7,040 nt of DNA from Alkaliphilus sp. Lineage in GTDB: Bacteria; Bacillota; Clostridia; Peptostreptococcales; Thermotaleaceae. The translations under genes and the position numbers were made by a program. The DNA is taken from positions 1 through 7,040 of the forward strand of contig JAGXRU010000245.1 in the NCBI GenBank assembly GCA_018335765.1. The letters run 5' to 3'. This document shows positions 1 to 5,419 of the stretch, one piece after another. How positions within the stretch are numbered: the first letter of the stretch is position 1; each line of letters begins with the position of its first letter. Under the pieces are notes generated by a model. It saw only the letters and a list, made by a program, of their open reading frames with translations, searched no databases and had not been told where the DNA came from.

Positions 1-2
1 AT

Positions 3-1085
3 GACGACAAATCCCAAGTTGAATTAGAGCAGGATGAAGCTTCCCTGGATGAAGCAGATCAAATAGAAATAGAGAGCTGCGAAAATACAGAAAGTACTGA
101 GGCTGACCGCGCATTAGAAGACTTTGAAAATCAAGTGCAAGAGGTAGAATTACATCAAACAAAGTCAAATATTTTTTCTAAATTAAAGGAAGGCTTGGCA
201 AAAACCAGAAAAGGAATTGCGGATAAAGTAGACCAAGTGCTTAAAGCATATAAAAAAGTAGATGAAGAATTATTTGATGAAATTGAAGAAATCTTAATAA
301 CGGCCGATGCTGGGGTCAGCACAACTATGGAGATTATTAAAAGGTTAAGGGATAGAGCCTATGAAAGAAAAATAAGTCAAACAGAAGAAATTAAAGAGCT
401 ATTAAAAGAAATTCTAATTGAGTTGTTGGATATGGGAAAAAGTCACGAATTAAATATCGAACCTGCTCCTGCTATTATACTAATGGTGGGAGTGAATGGC
501 GTAGGCAAAACAACTTCTATAGGGAAAATTGCTTATGCGTTAAAGAAGGATGGAAAGAAAGTCCTTTTGGCCGCTGGGGATACTTTTAGAGCGGCAGCTA
601 TAGACCAATTGGAAATATGGGGAAAAAGGGTGGACTTAGATGTAGTTAAACACCAAGAAGGAGCTGATCCCGCAGCTGTAATCTTTGATGCAATTCAGTC
701 GGCAAAAGCTAGAAAATATGATGTTTTAATATGTGACACAGCCGGTAGATTGCATAATAAGAAGAATTTAATGAACGAATTAGGAAAAGTGGTCAAAGTA
801 ATAGATCGTGAATTCAGCGAAGCTAATAGAGAGATTTTATTGGTGTTAGATGCAACTACAGGTCAAAATGCATTGCAACAGGCAAAAATATTTAAGGAAG
901 TAACGAATATAAGCGGAATCGTTTTAACTAAAATAGATGGCACTGCAAAAGGCGGAGTTGTTTTAGCAATAAGCAATGAGCTAAATATTCCTGTTAAACT
1001 AGTTGGAGTGGGGGAAGGGTTAAGTGATCTTCAAAGATTTGTTCCTGTGGACTTTGTAAATGCGTTATTTGATAATGACAAGTAA
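3..1085 (+). CDS. ftsY: Signal recognition particle receptor FtsY (5' end outside window)
   Basis: SRP receptor GTPase at the inner face of the membrane. It docks SRP-ribosome-nascent chain complexes and forms a GTP-dependent heterodimer with Ffh. The frame is open from base 3 to TAA at 1083-1085, giving 360 visible residues, and the true start lies left of the window. The GTG at 135 is internal: it has no ribosome binding site, and the acidic N-terminal stretch before it (residues 1-44, rich in Asp/Glu) is typical of the FtsY A domain. A basic amphipathic membrane-targeting helix follows (about residues 54-75, with FSKLKEGLAKTRKGI), then the N domain and G domain. GTPase motifs in visible numbering: GVNGVGKTT 163-171, DTFRAAA 193-199, DTAGR 245-249, TKID 309-312, GVGEGLSDL 335-343. 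There is no M domain, which separates it from Ffh. No break is seen. Confidence 0.97.
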   Translation, partial: DDKSQVELEQDEASLDEADQIEIESCENTESTEADRALEDFENQVQEVELHQTKSNIFSKLKEGLAKTRKGIADKVDQVLKAYKKVDEELFDEIEEILITADAGVSTTMEIIKRLRDRAYERKISQTEEIKELLKEILIELLDMGKSHELNIEPAPAIILMVGVNGVGKTTSIGKIAYALKKDGKKVLLAAGDTFRAAAIDQLEIWGKRVDLDVVKHQEGADPAAVIFDAIQSAKARKYDVLICDTAGRLHNKKNLMNELGKVVKVIDREFSEANREILLVLDATTGQNALQQAKIFKEVTNISGIVLTKIDGTAKGGVVLAISNELNIPVKLVGVGEGLSDLQRFVPVDFVNALFDNDK

Positions 1086-1091
1086 AAAAGA

Positions 1092-1120
1092 TTGACAGAG
1101 CTTTATTAATACTGTAAAAT
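1092..1120 (+). promoter_or_regulatory. Sigma-A type promoter for ylxM-ffh
   Basis: A perfect -35 TTGACA (1092-1097) is followed by a 17-base spacer and a -10 TAAAAT (1115-1120, 5 of 6 consensus). It starts 7 bases after the ftsY stop and predicts transcription from about 1127. It would let ylxM-ffh and downstream genes be expressed apart from ftsY. No convincing terminator separates ftsY from it, so readthrough is also likely. This is the best-matching promoter in the window. Confidence 0.8.
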
Positions 1121-1149
1121 AATATTCGTAAAGTAAAAATACTTTACAG
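1112..1149 (+). promoter_or_regulatory. Three-half-site repeat over the -10 and start point (possible operator or 5' hairpin)
   Basis: Three copies of a TGTAAARTA-like half-site are seen: CTGTAAAATA at 1112-1121 (direct), TCGTAAAGTA at 1126-1135 (direct) and TACTTTACAG at 1140-1149 (inverted, reading CTGTAAAGTA on the other strand). The last two form a perfect 8-bp inverted repeat, GTAAAGTA (1128-1135) and TACTTTAC (1140-1147), around an AAAA loop. The first copy overlaps the -10 and the palindrome begins at the predicted start point. As DNA it is well placed for a repressor; as RNA it would be a hairpin at the extreme 5' end. It is not a good terminator, because the T run (1155-1159) lies 7 bases past the stem. 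The binding protein is unknown. Confidence 0.5.
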
Positions 1150-1173
1150 ATGGCTTTTTAAAGGAGTGTAGTC

Positions 1174-1545
1174 ATGTTTGATAAAATACTCCAGATTAAT
1201 CTTTTGCTTGATTTTTACGGTCAGTTACTAACAGATAAACAGCAAAATATTTTGCAATTGTATTATAATGATGACCTTTCTTTAATGGAGATAGCTGAAC
1301 AATTAGGTATTAGTAGGCAAGCGGTTTATGATACGATGAAACGCACTGAAAAGATTCTATATGATTATGAAGAAAAACTAGGTTTGCTAACTAAGTTCGT
1401 CTATTCCCAGGATAGAATTCAAGAAATTGTTAAAATTAGCTGTAATATTGAATTTGGTCTTACTAATAACATCTTTTCTAATGATGAAATATTGTCTGAA
1501 GTTAATAAAATAATAAAAATCTCTAAAGATATTTTAGAAAAATAG
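1174..1545 (+). CDS. ylxM: YlxM family DNA-binding/SRP accessory protein
   Basis: Small helix-turn-helix protein of the YlxM/UPF0122 family, 123 residues, close to the usual 105-120. It resembles the C-terminal DNA-binding region of sigma factors: residues 20-32 contain a LTDKQQNILQLYY helix, and the helix-turn-helix is at about 35-57 (LSLMEIAEQLGISRQAVYD). The C-terminal half is Ile/Lys/Glu-rich, probably helical, and poorly conserved. The family is nearly always next to ffh in Firmicutes; in streptococci it binds SRP components and affects SRP GTPase activity. The start is ATG at 1174 after AAAGGAG (1160-1166) with 7-base spacing. It ends 18 bases before the ffh ATG, so the two are translated from one message. 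Whether it also binds DNA, including its own promoter, is open. Confidence 0.95.
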   Translation: MFDKILQINLLLDFYGQLLTDKQQNILQLYYNDDLSLMEIAEQLGISRQAVYDTMKRTEKILYDYEEKLGLLTKFVYSQDRIQEIVKISCNIEFGLTNNIFSNDEILSEVNKIIKISKDILEK

Positions 1546-1550
1546 TTCTT

Positions 1551-1560
1551 GAGAGGTGAT
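1551..1560 (+). promoter_or_regulatory. Ribosome binding site fixing the ffh start at 1564
   Basis: GAGAGGTGAT closely matches the anti-Shine-Dalgarno complement and ends 3 bases before ATG 1564. It lies inside the coding sequence that a TTG start at 1549 would require, so the TTG is rejected. The protein from ATG begins MVFEGLADKLQ, as Ffh proteins normally do. Confidence 0.85.
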
Positions 1561-1563
1561 GAA

Positions 1564-2910
1564 ATGGTTTTTGAGGGTTTAGCAGATAAGTTGCAGAGTG
1601 CTTTGCAAAAATTAAAGGGCAAGGGTAAGCTCAACGAAAAAGATATAAAGGATGCCATGAGGGAAGTTAAGCTTGCTCTATTAGAAGCTGACGTAAATTT
1701 TAAGGTTGTTAAAGATTTTATTGATAATGTAAAAGGAAGATCTTTAGGCAGTGAAGTGATGGAAAGCTTAACTCCTGGTCAGCAGGTTGTAAAAATTGTC
1801 AACGAAGAACTAACTGCGGTTATGGGAGCAACACAGAGCAAGCTAGTTTTCTCTTCGAAACCACCTACCATTATTATGCTAGTGGGCTTGCAAGGTGCAG
1901 GCAAGACGACCACAGTGGGTAAACTAGGTGGATATTTGAAAAAAACAGGCAAAAGACCTTTGTTGGTTGCTGGAGATATCTATAGGCCAGCAGCTATTAA
2001 ACAACTACAGGTTGTAGGAGGTCAATTAGGAATTCCTGTGTTTGACATGGGAGATAAGATTAGTCCAGTGGATATTGCTAGAGCAGGAATTGAACATGCA
2101 AATAGACATGGAAACGATTTGGTTATTATTGATACAGCCGGTAGACTTCATATTGATGAAGCATTGATGGATGAATTAGAAAATATCAAAAAACTTGTAA
2201 AGCCTCACGAAATACTTTTGGTTGTGGATGCTATGACAGGACAGGATGCTGTCAATGTAGCTGAAAGTTTTAACGATAAGCTTGGCATCGATGGAATAAT
2301 ACTTACAAAATTAGATGGCGATACTCGAGGCGGTGCGGCTTTATCGGTTAGAGCAGTTACAAATAAGCCTATTAAGTTCGTTGGTATGGGTGAAAAACTT
2401 GATGATTTAGAACCTTTTTATCCAGACAGAATGGCCTCAAGAATATTGGGAATGGGAGATGTTCTTAGCCTAATAGAAAAAGCGCAAGCTAGTTTTGATG
2501 ATAAAAAAGCAATGGAGTTAGAAAAAAAAATAAGAACTCAGGAATTCACTTTTGACGACTTTTTAGAGCAATTGCAACAAATGAAGAAAATGGGACCTTT
2601 AAGTCAACTATTAGAGATGATTCCTGGAGGAAATAGTAAGCAACTGAAAAATTTAGAAATAAACGAAAAAGAACTGGTTCACGTGGAAGCAATGATAAAG
2701 TCCATGACTAAGGAAGAAAGAAAAAATCCTGGTATAATTAATGGAAGCAGAAGAAAGAGAATCGCTTTAGGAAGTGGCATGACAGTGAACAAAGTCAACA
2801 ATTTGCTAAAACAGTTTGAACAAACTAAGAAAATGATGAAACAATTTTCCGATATGGGGAAAACCATAAAAAAGAGTGGAAAACCAAAACTACCTTTTTT
2901 CGGAAGATGA
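1564..2910 (+). CDS. ffh: Signal recognition particle protein Ffh (SRP54)
   Basis: SRP54 GTPase, 448 residues, the normal length. With 4.5S/6S RNA it binds signal sequences emerging from the ribosome and delivers them to FtsY. Domains: N domain about 1-87 (ALLEADV at 38-44), G domain about 88-295, M domain about 296-435. GTPase motifs: GLQGAGKTT 108-116, DIYRPAA 138-144, DTAGR 190-194, TKLDG 248-252, GMGEKLDDLEPF 274-285. In the M domain the linker LGMGD (295-299), a Met-rich finger loop with GPLSQLLEMIPGG (344-356) and the SRP-RNA binding motif SRRKRIALGSGM (395-406) are all intact. The tail is basic and Met/Lys-rich. It follows ylxM by 18 bases and is followed after 33 bases by rpsP. The SRP RNA gene itself is not in the window. 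Confidence 0.98.
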   Translation: MVFEGLADKLQSALQKLKGKGKLNEKDIKDAMREVKLALLEADVNFKVVKDFIDNVKGRSLGSEVMESLTPGQQVVKIVNEELTAVMGATQSKLVFSSKPPTIIMLVGLQGAGKTTTVGKLGGYLKKTGKRPLLVAGDIYRPAAIKQLQVVGGQLGIPVFDMGDKISPVDIARAGIEHANRHGNDLVIIDTAGRLHIDEALMDELENIKKLVKPHEILLVVDAMTGQDAVNVAESFNDKLGIDGIILTKLDGDTRGGAALSVRAVTNKPIKFVGMGEKLDDLEPFYPDRMASRILGMGDVLSLIEKAQASFDDKKAMELEKKIRTQEFTFDDFLEQLQQMKKMGPLSQLLEMIPGGNSKQLKNLEINEKELVHVEAMIKSMTKEERKNPGIINGSRRKRIALGSGMTVNKVNNLLKQFEQTKKMMKQFSDMGKTIKKSGKPKLPFFGR

Positions 2911-2926
2911 TTAAGTTTGTGATATT

Positions 2927-2938
2927 AAAAGGAGGTGA
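2927..2938 (+). promoter_or_regulatory. Strong ribosome binding site for rpsP
   Basis: AAAAGGAGGTGA is an almost full complement to the 16S rRNA 3' end and suggests high translation. GGAGG ends at 2935, which gives 8-base spacing to the GTG at 2944. The site overlaps the GTG at 2935, which rules that codon out as the start. Confidence 0.8.
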
Positions 2939-2943
2939 ATAAT

Positions 2944-3213
2944 GTGGCTGTAAAGATTAGATTAAAGAGAATGGGAGCAAAGAAAAAGCCTTTCTATAGA
3001 CTTGTAGTAGCAGATTCTCGTTCACCAAGAGATGGAAGATTTATCGAAGAGGTAGGATTTTACAATCCGATTTCCCACCCAGCTGAAGTGAGAATTGAGG
3101 ACGAAAAAGTTATAAAATGGATGCTAAATGGTGCTCAACCAACAGATACAGTAAAAGACTTATTTAAAAAATACGGTGTTATGGAAAAGTTTGAACAGTC
3201 TAAGAAAGCATAA
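2944..3213 (+). CDS. rpsP: 30S ribosomal protein S16
   Basis: Small-subunit protein S16, 89 residues, usual length for Firmicutes. It binds 16S rRNA in the 5'/central domain and is needed for 30S assembly. The N terminus MAVKIRLKRMGAKKKPFYRL and the block ADSRSPRDGRFIE (residues 23-35) are hallmarks, and YNP plus a GAQPTDTV segment follow. The start is GTG at 2944, chosen because it gives the conserved MAVKIRL end with a strong ribosome binding site. An upstream in-frame GTG at 2935 lies inside that site. An ATG at 2942 overlaps the real start in another frame and stops after three codons. It lies 33 bases after ffh and 27 before khpA, so one transcript is likely. It ends with tandem TAA stops. 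Confidence 0.97.
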   Translation: MAVKIRLKRMGAKKKPFYRLVVADSRSPRDGRFIEEVGFYNPISHPAEVRIEDEKVIKWMLNGAQPTDTVKDLFKKYGVMEKFEQSKKA

Positions 3214-3240
3214 TAAGCTTTCAGGGGGTGTAAAGGTTTT

Positions 3241-3468
3241 ATGGGTGAGCTAGTTAAAATTATTGCTAAAGCTTTAGTTAATAATCCAGATGCTGTATTT
3301 GTTACTGAAATAGAATGCAGCCATTCTTTAATTGTAGAATTAAAGGTAGCACCTGAAGATATGGGCAAAGTGATTGGAAAGCAGGGAAGAATAGCTAAAG
3401 CTATCAGAACTGTTGTAAAAGCCGCTGCTACAAAGGATAATAAAAAAGTAGTGGTAGAAATCATCTAA
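3241..3468 (+). CDS. khpA: KH-domain RNA-binding protein KhpA (YlqC family)
   Basis: Single KH-domain RNA-binding protein, 75 residues, matching the family's usual 75-81. The fold is covered end to end: N-terminal helix with ELVKIIAKALVNNPDAV (3-19), then the GKVIGKQGR nucleic-acid loop (42-50; GxxG is GKQG at 46-49), and a final strand KKVVVEII. In streptococci and other Firmicutes it pairs with KhpB (Jag/EloR) and affects cell elongation and division by binding RNAs; KhpB is not in the window. The start is ATG 3241, with GGGGGTG (3224-3230, 10-base spacing) or AAAGG (3232-3236, 4-base spacing) as ribosome binding site; neither is ideal, so translation may be modest. The stop is TAA followed directly by TAG. 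Confidence 0.93.
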   Translation: MGELVKIIAKALVNNPDAVFVTEIECSHSLIVELKVAPEDMGKVIGKQGRIAKAIRTVVKAAATKDNKKVVVEII

Positions 3469-3481
3469 TAGATGAAGTTTG

Positions 3482-3503
3482 AGGATTAGGGTTTCCTAAT
3501 CCT
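3482..3503 (+). terminator. Hairpin after khpA, possible weak terminator or processing site
   Basis: A perfect 9-bp stem, AGGATTAGG (3482-3490) and CCTAATCCT (3495-3503), encloses a GTTT loop 13 bases after the khpA stop. The following bases (TTCCCATTTACTT) are T-rich but broken by C's, so termination would be partial at best. It could instead stabilise or mark the 3' end of a processed rpsP-khpA message. In B. subtilis the ylqD gene sits at this place; here the gap is non-coding. Confidence 0.5.
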
Positions 3504-3509
3504 TTCCCA

Positions 3510-3538
3510 TTTACTTATGGCATGAATACAAAAATAAT
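3510..3538 (+). promoter_or_regulatory. Weak candidate promoter for rimM-trmD
   Basis: TTTACT (3510-3515, 4 of 6 to -35) and AATAAT (3533-3538, 5 of 6 to -10) are separated by 17 bases, just after the khpA hairpin. The -10 lacks its first T and the region is AT-rich, so a chance match is quite possible. If real, transcription would start near 3545, about 45 bases before rimM. Confidence 0.25.
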
Positions 3539-3589
3539 AAACAGGAAAAAACTATTGTAGACAAACCGTAAATTAGGTAGGTGGTCATA

Positions 3590-4105
3590 ATGGAAAAAAA
3601 ACTATTAAAGGTTGGCAAAATAGTGAATACCCAAGGAATTAAGGGAGAACTTCGGGTTTATCCCTTAACTGATTATAAAGAACGATTTGAAGAATTGGAA
3701 TGGGTCTACATAGAGGGTATCGATAATCAGAAATTTCATATTGAAAATATTAAATATAAGAACAATTTAGCAATTCTAAAGTTTGAAAATATTGACAATA
3801 TAAATCAGGCAGAAGAATATAAAGGGAAATATTTACTTATTGATAGAGAATATGCCAGAAAATTACCTGAGGATACTTATTTTATTGTTGACCTTATTGG
3901 AGTAGAGATACATACCATGCAGGGTGAAAAAATTGGAGTTCTTGATAATATTATCCAATCTGGTGGCAATGATATTTATGAAATAATTTCTGTTAAAGAT
4001 GACCGTAAAAAATTTTTAATACCTGCTGTAGCGGAGTTTGTAAAAAAGGTGGATATTAAGAATAAAAGAATTTATGTGGATCTGATTGAGGGTTTAATAG
4101 AATGA
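3590..4105 (+). CDS. rimM: 16S rRNA processing/30S maturation protein RimM
   Basis: Assembly factor for the 30S head that binds ribosomal protein S19 and 16S rRNA; 171 residues, normal length. The N-terminal RimM barrel starts with VGKIVNTQGIKGELRVYPLT (8-27). The C-terminal PRC-barrel begins near LPEDTYFIVDLIG (92-104) and has GVLDNIIQSGGNDIYEI (116-132) and LIPAVAEFV (143-151). It ends IEGLIE, as many homologues do. The start is ATG 3590 with AGGTGG at 3579-3584 and 5-base spacing. The in-frame GTG at 3581 lies inside that binding site and is rejected. Its TGA overlaps the trmD ATG, so the two are translationally coupled, a pairing found across bacteria. Confidence 0.95.
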   Translation: MEKKLLKVGKIVNTQGIKGELRVYPLTDYKERFEELEWVYIEGIDNQKFHIENIKYKNNLAILKFENIDNINQAEEYKGKYLLIDREYARKLPEDTYFIVDLIGVEIHTMQGEKIGVLDNIIQSGGNDIYEIISVKDDRKKFLIPAVAEFVKKVDIKNKRIYVDLIEGLIE

Positions 4106-4845
4106 AAATAGAAGTGTTATCTCTATTTCCTAGAATGTTTGAAGTTCCATTAGGAGAAAGTATAATAGGTAGAGCTAAAGATAATAACATTATTACAATT
4201 GATGTTTTAGACATAAGAAATTTTAGTGATAGCAAACATAAAAAAGTAGATGACTATCCATATGGAGGAGGAGCGGGCATGGTGTTGCAAGCTCAACCCT
4301 TGTTCAAAGCTTTAGAATCAATGAATGCTAAAGAGTGCAGGGTTATACATATGTCGCCAAGGGGTAGGACATTAGATAAAGGTCTATCAATGGAATTGTC
4401 AAAAGAAAACAAAATTATTATTATATGTGGCCATTATGAAGGCATAGATCAGAGAGTAATTGATTACTGGGTTAACGACGAAATATCAATAGGCGACTAT
4501 GTATTAACAGGTGGTGAATTGCCAGCCATGGTTCTTATTGATTCTTTGGTTAGACTTATACCTGGTGTACTTAGTCAGGAAGAGTCATTTATAGAAGATT
4601 CGTTTTTTTCCGGTTTATTAGAATATCCCCACTATACCAGACCCAGTGATTATAAAGGCATTAAGGTTCCAGAAATATTATTATCAGGGAACCATAAGAA
4701 AATTGAACAATGGAGAAAGAAACAGTCGTTAGAAATTACAAAGAAAAACAGACCTGATCTGTTCGATAAATATATAAAGAGAAAAGATTTATCTAAAGAT
4801 GAATTGAAAAGCCTGCAGAATATTTTCGATACCACGGATGAATAA
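4102..4845 (+). CDS. trmD: tRNA (guanine-37-N1)-methyltransferase TrmD
   Basis: SPOUT-class enzyme that methylates G37 next to the anticodon using S-adenosylmethionine, preventing +1 frameshifting; 247 residues, normal length, expected to be a dimer. Motifs: DDYPYGGGAGMV (50-61), GHYEGIDQRV (110-119) and the trefoil-knot segment SIGDYVLTGGELPA (129-142), which binds the cofactor. R151 in RLIPGVL and D166 in the IEDSFF segment sit 15 residues apart, like the catalytic pair R154/D169 of the E. coli enzyme. The PHYTRP motif (176-181) and the C-terminal helical domain with GNHKKIEQWR (196-205) are intact. The start ATG overlaps the rimM stop by 4 bases (ATGA); GAGGGT (4088-4093) inside rimM is the ribosome binding site. 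Confidence 0.97.
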   Translation: MKIEVLSLFPRMFEVPLGESIIGRAKDNNIITIDVLDIRNFSDSKHKKVDDYPYGGGAGMVLQAQPLFKALESMNAKECRVIHMSPRGRTLDKGLSMELSKENKIIIICGHYEGIDQRVIDYWVNDEISIGDYVLTGGELPAMVLIDSLVRLIPGVLSQEESFIEDSFFSGLLEYPHYTRPSDYKGIKVPEILLSGNHKKIEQWRKKQSLEITKKNRPDLFDKYIKRKDLSKDELKSLQNIFDTTDE

Positions 4846-4851
4846 TAATTG

Positions 4852-4880
4852 TTGTATTAGCCAAGGGACTGTGTTATAAT
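4852..4880 (+). promoter_or_regulatory. Extended -10 promoter for rplS
   Basis: A perfect TATAAT (4875-4880) is preceded by TG at 4872-4873, making the extended -10 TGTTATAAT. A partial -35, TTGTAT (4852-4857), lies 17 bases upstream. Transcription is predicted from about 4887, leaving a leader of roughly 65 bases before rplS. It lies in the trmD-rplS gap and gives L19 its own supply beyond readthrough from trmD. Confidence 0.75.
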
Positions 4881-4895
4881 TTTAGTTGGCAATAC

Positions 4896-4931
4896 GGGCG
4901 GTCCTCTATTACTAAGTTAATATGAACGTCT
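4896..4931 (+). promoter_or_regulatory. Structured leader of rplS (L19 leader candidate)
   Basis: The 5' untranslated RNA between the promoter and rplS can fold into a two-part hairpin. GGGCGGUC (4896-4903) pairs with GAACGUCU (4924-4931) with one G-A mismatch and two G-U pairs. Inside it, UAUUA (4907-4911) pairs with UAAUA (4918-4922) around a CUAAGU loop. Low-GC Gram-positive bacteria are known to carry an L19 leader motif (Rfam L19_leader) exactly here, thought to let L19 control its own synthesis. The position and fold fit; membership of that family is inferred because no covariance model was run. Confidence 0.55.
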
Positions 4932-4953
4932 AAGAAGGAAGGAGGGAACAGTG

Positions 4954-5301
4954 ATGGATATAATCAGAGCTATAGAACAAGAACAGTTAAAGTCAGATAT
5001 TCCTAATTTTAATGTTGGTGATACTGTAAAAGTACACTTGAAGGTTAAAGAGGGTACCAGAGAAAGAGTCCAGATATTTGAAGGATTTGTTCTTAAAAGA
5101 CAAAATGGTGGAGTAAGAGAGACATTTACAGTAAGAAGAATTTCTTCTGGTATAGGTGTTGAAAGAACATTGCCTTTACATTCACCTAAAATTGAAAAGA
5201 TTGAAGTGCTAAGACGAGGTAAAGTAAGAAGAGCTAAATTGAACTACCTTAGAGAGAGAACTGGTAAAGCGGCTAAAATCAAAGAAAAGAAAAATTATTA
5301 A
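4954..5301 (+). CDS. rplS: 50S ribosomal protein L19
   Basis: Large-subunit protein L19 at the 30S-50S interface, 115 residues, the normal length. Diagnostic segments: FNVGDTVKVHLKVKEGTRER (19-38), QIFEGFVLKRQNGG (40-53), ETFTVRRIS (56-64), GVERTLPLHSPKIEKIEV (68-85) and the basic C-terminal RRGKVRRAKLNYLR with GKAAKIKE. The start is ATG 4954, 7 bases after AGGAGGG (4940-4946); the GTG immediately before it (4951) would leave only 4 bases and add one Met. Gene order trmD-rplS is widely conserved. Here the pair is split by a promoter and structured leader, so L19 can be tuned separately. Confidence 0.98.
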   Translation: MDIIRAIEQEQLKSDIPNFNVGDTVKVHLKVKEGTRERVQIFEGFVLKRQNGGVRETFTVRRISSGIGVERTLPLHSPKIEKIEVLRRGKVRRAKLNYLRERTGKAAKIKEKKNY

Positions 5302-5308
5302 TAAAAAG

Positions 5309-5331
5309 AGGGGACTGATTTTCAGTTCCCT
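5309..5331 (+). terminator. Rho-independent terminator-like hairpin after rplS
   Basis: AGGGGACTGA (5309-5318) pairs with TCAGTTCCCT (5322-5331) over a TTT loop: 10 bp with one G-U. It starts 7 bases past the rplS stop. The tract after it is TTCTACTTATAT, with an A-rich run on the 5' side, so termination is likely but may be incomplete; lepB downstream shows no clear promoter and may rely on readthrough. Confidence 0.65.
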
Positions 5332-5390
5332 TTCTACTTATATATCAAAACTTAATTCAGATGTAGTATCGTTAGTCACCTGGAATAGTA

Positions 5391-5407
5391 TTTCTAAAAA
5401 TTAGAAA
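5391..5407 (+). promoter_or_regulatory. AT-rich inverted repeat touching the lepB ribosome binding site
   Basis: TTTCTAA (5391-5397) and TTAGAAA (5401-5407) form a perfect 7-bp inverted repeat around AAA. The right arm includes the first bases of the only plausible Shine-Dalgarno for lepB (AAAGG, 5405-5409). As RNA it is a weak hairpin that could partly hide the site; as DNA it could be a protein-binding site. In so AT-rich a region chance is not excluded. Confidence 0.35.
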
Positions 5408-5419
5408 GGTAAGATTAAT

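Noticed and set aside
1..27. ATG at the very first base as a start codon
   Set aside because: That frame reaches a stop (TAG) after eight codons. The ftsY frame begins at base 3 and is open to the left edge.
135..137. GTG at 135 as the ftsY start
   Set aside because: It has no ribosome binding site, and 44 in-frame acidic codons before it fit the FtsY N-terminal domain, so the gene extends beyond the window.
1419..1658. Minus-strand open frame across the ylxM-ffh junction
   Set aside because: It lies antisense to two clear genes, has no family resemblance, and is Ser/Leu/Phe-rich as expected from the complement of A-rich coding DNA.
3135..3464. Minus-strand open frame of about 109 codons opposite khpA
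   Set aside because: It mirrors the codons of rpsP and khpA and shows no domain or ribosome binding site; a shadow frame.
4860..4890. GCCAA and TTGGC inverted repeat flanking the rplS -10
   Set aside because: Only 5 bp with a 21-base gap, so chance is likely; it would matter only if conserved in relatives.
4922..4933. Tiny open frame M-N-V-stop in the rplS leader
   Set aside because: It has no Shine-Dalgarno and the ATG sits in the proposed leader stem, so it is probably incidental.
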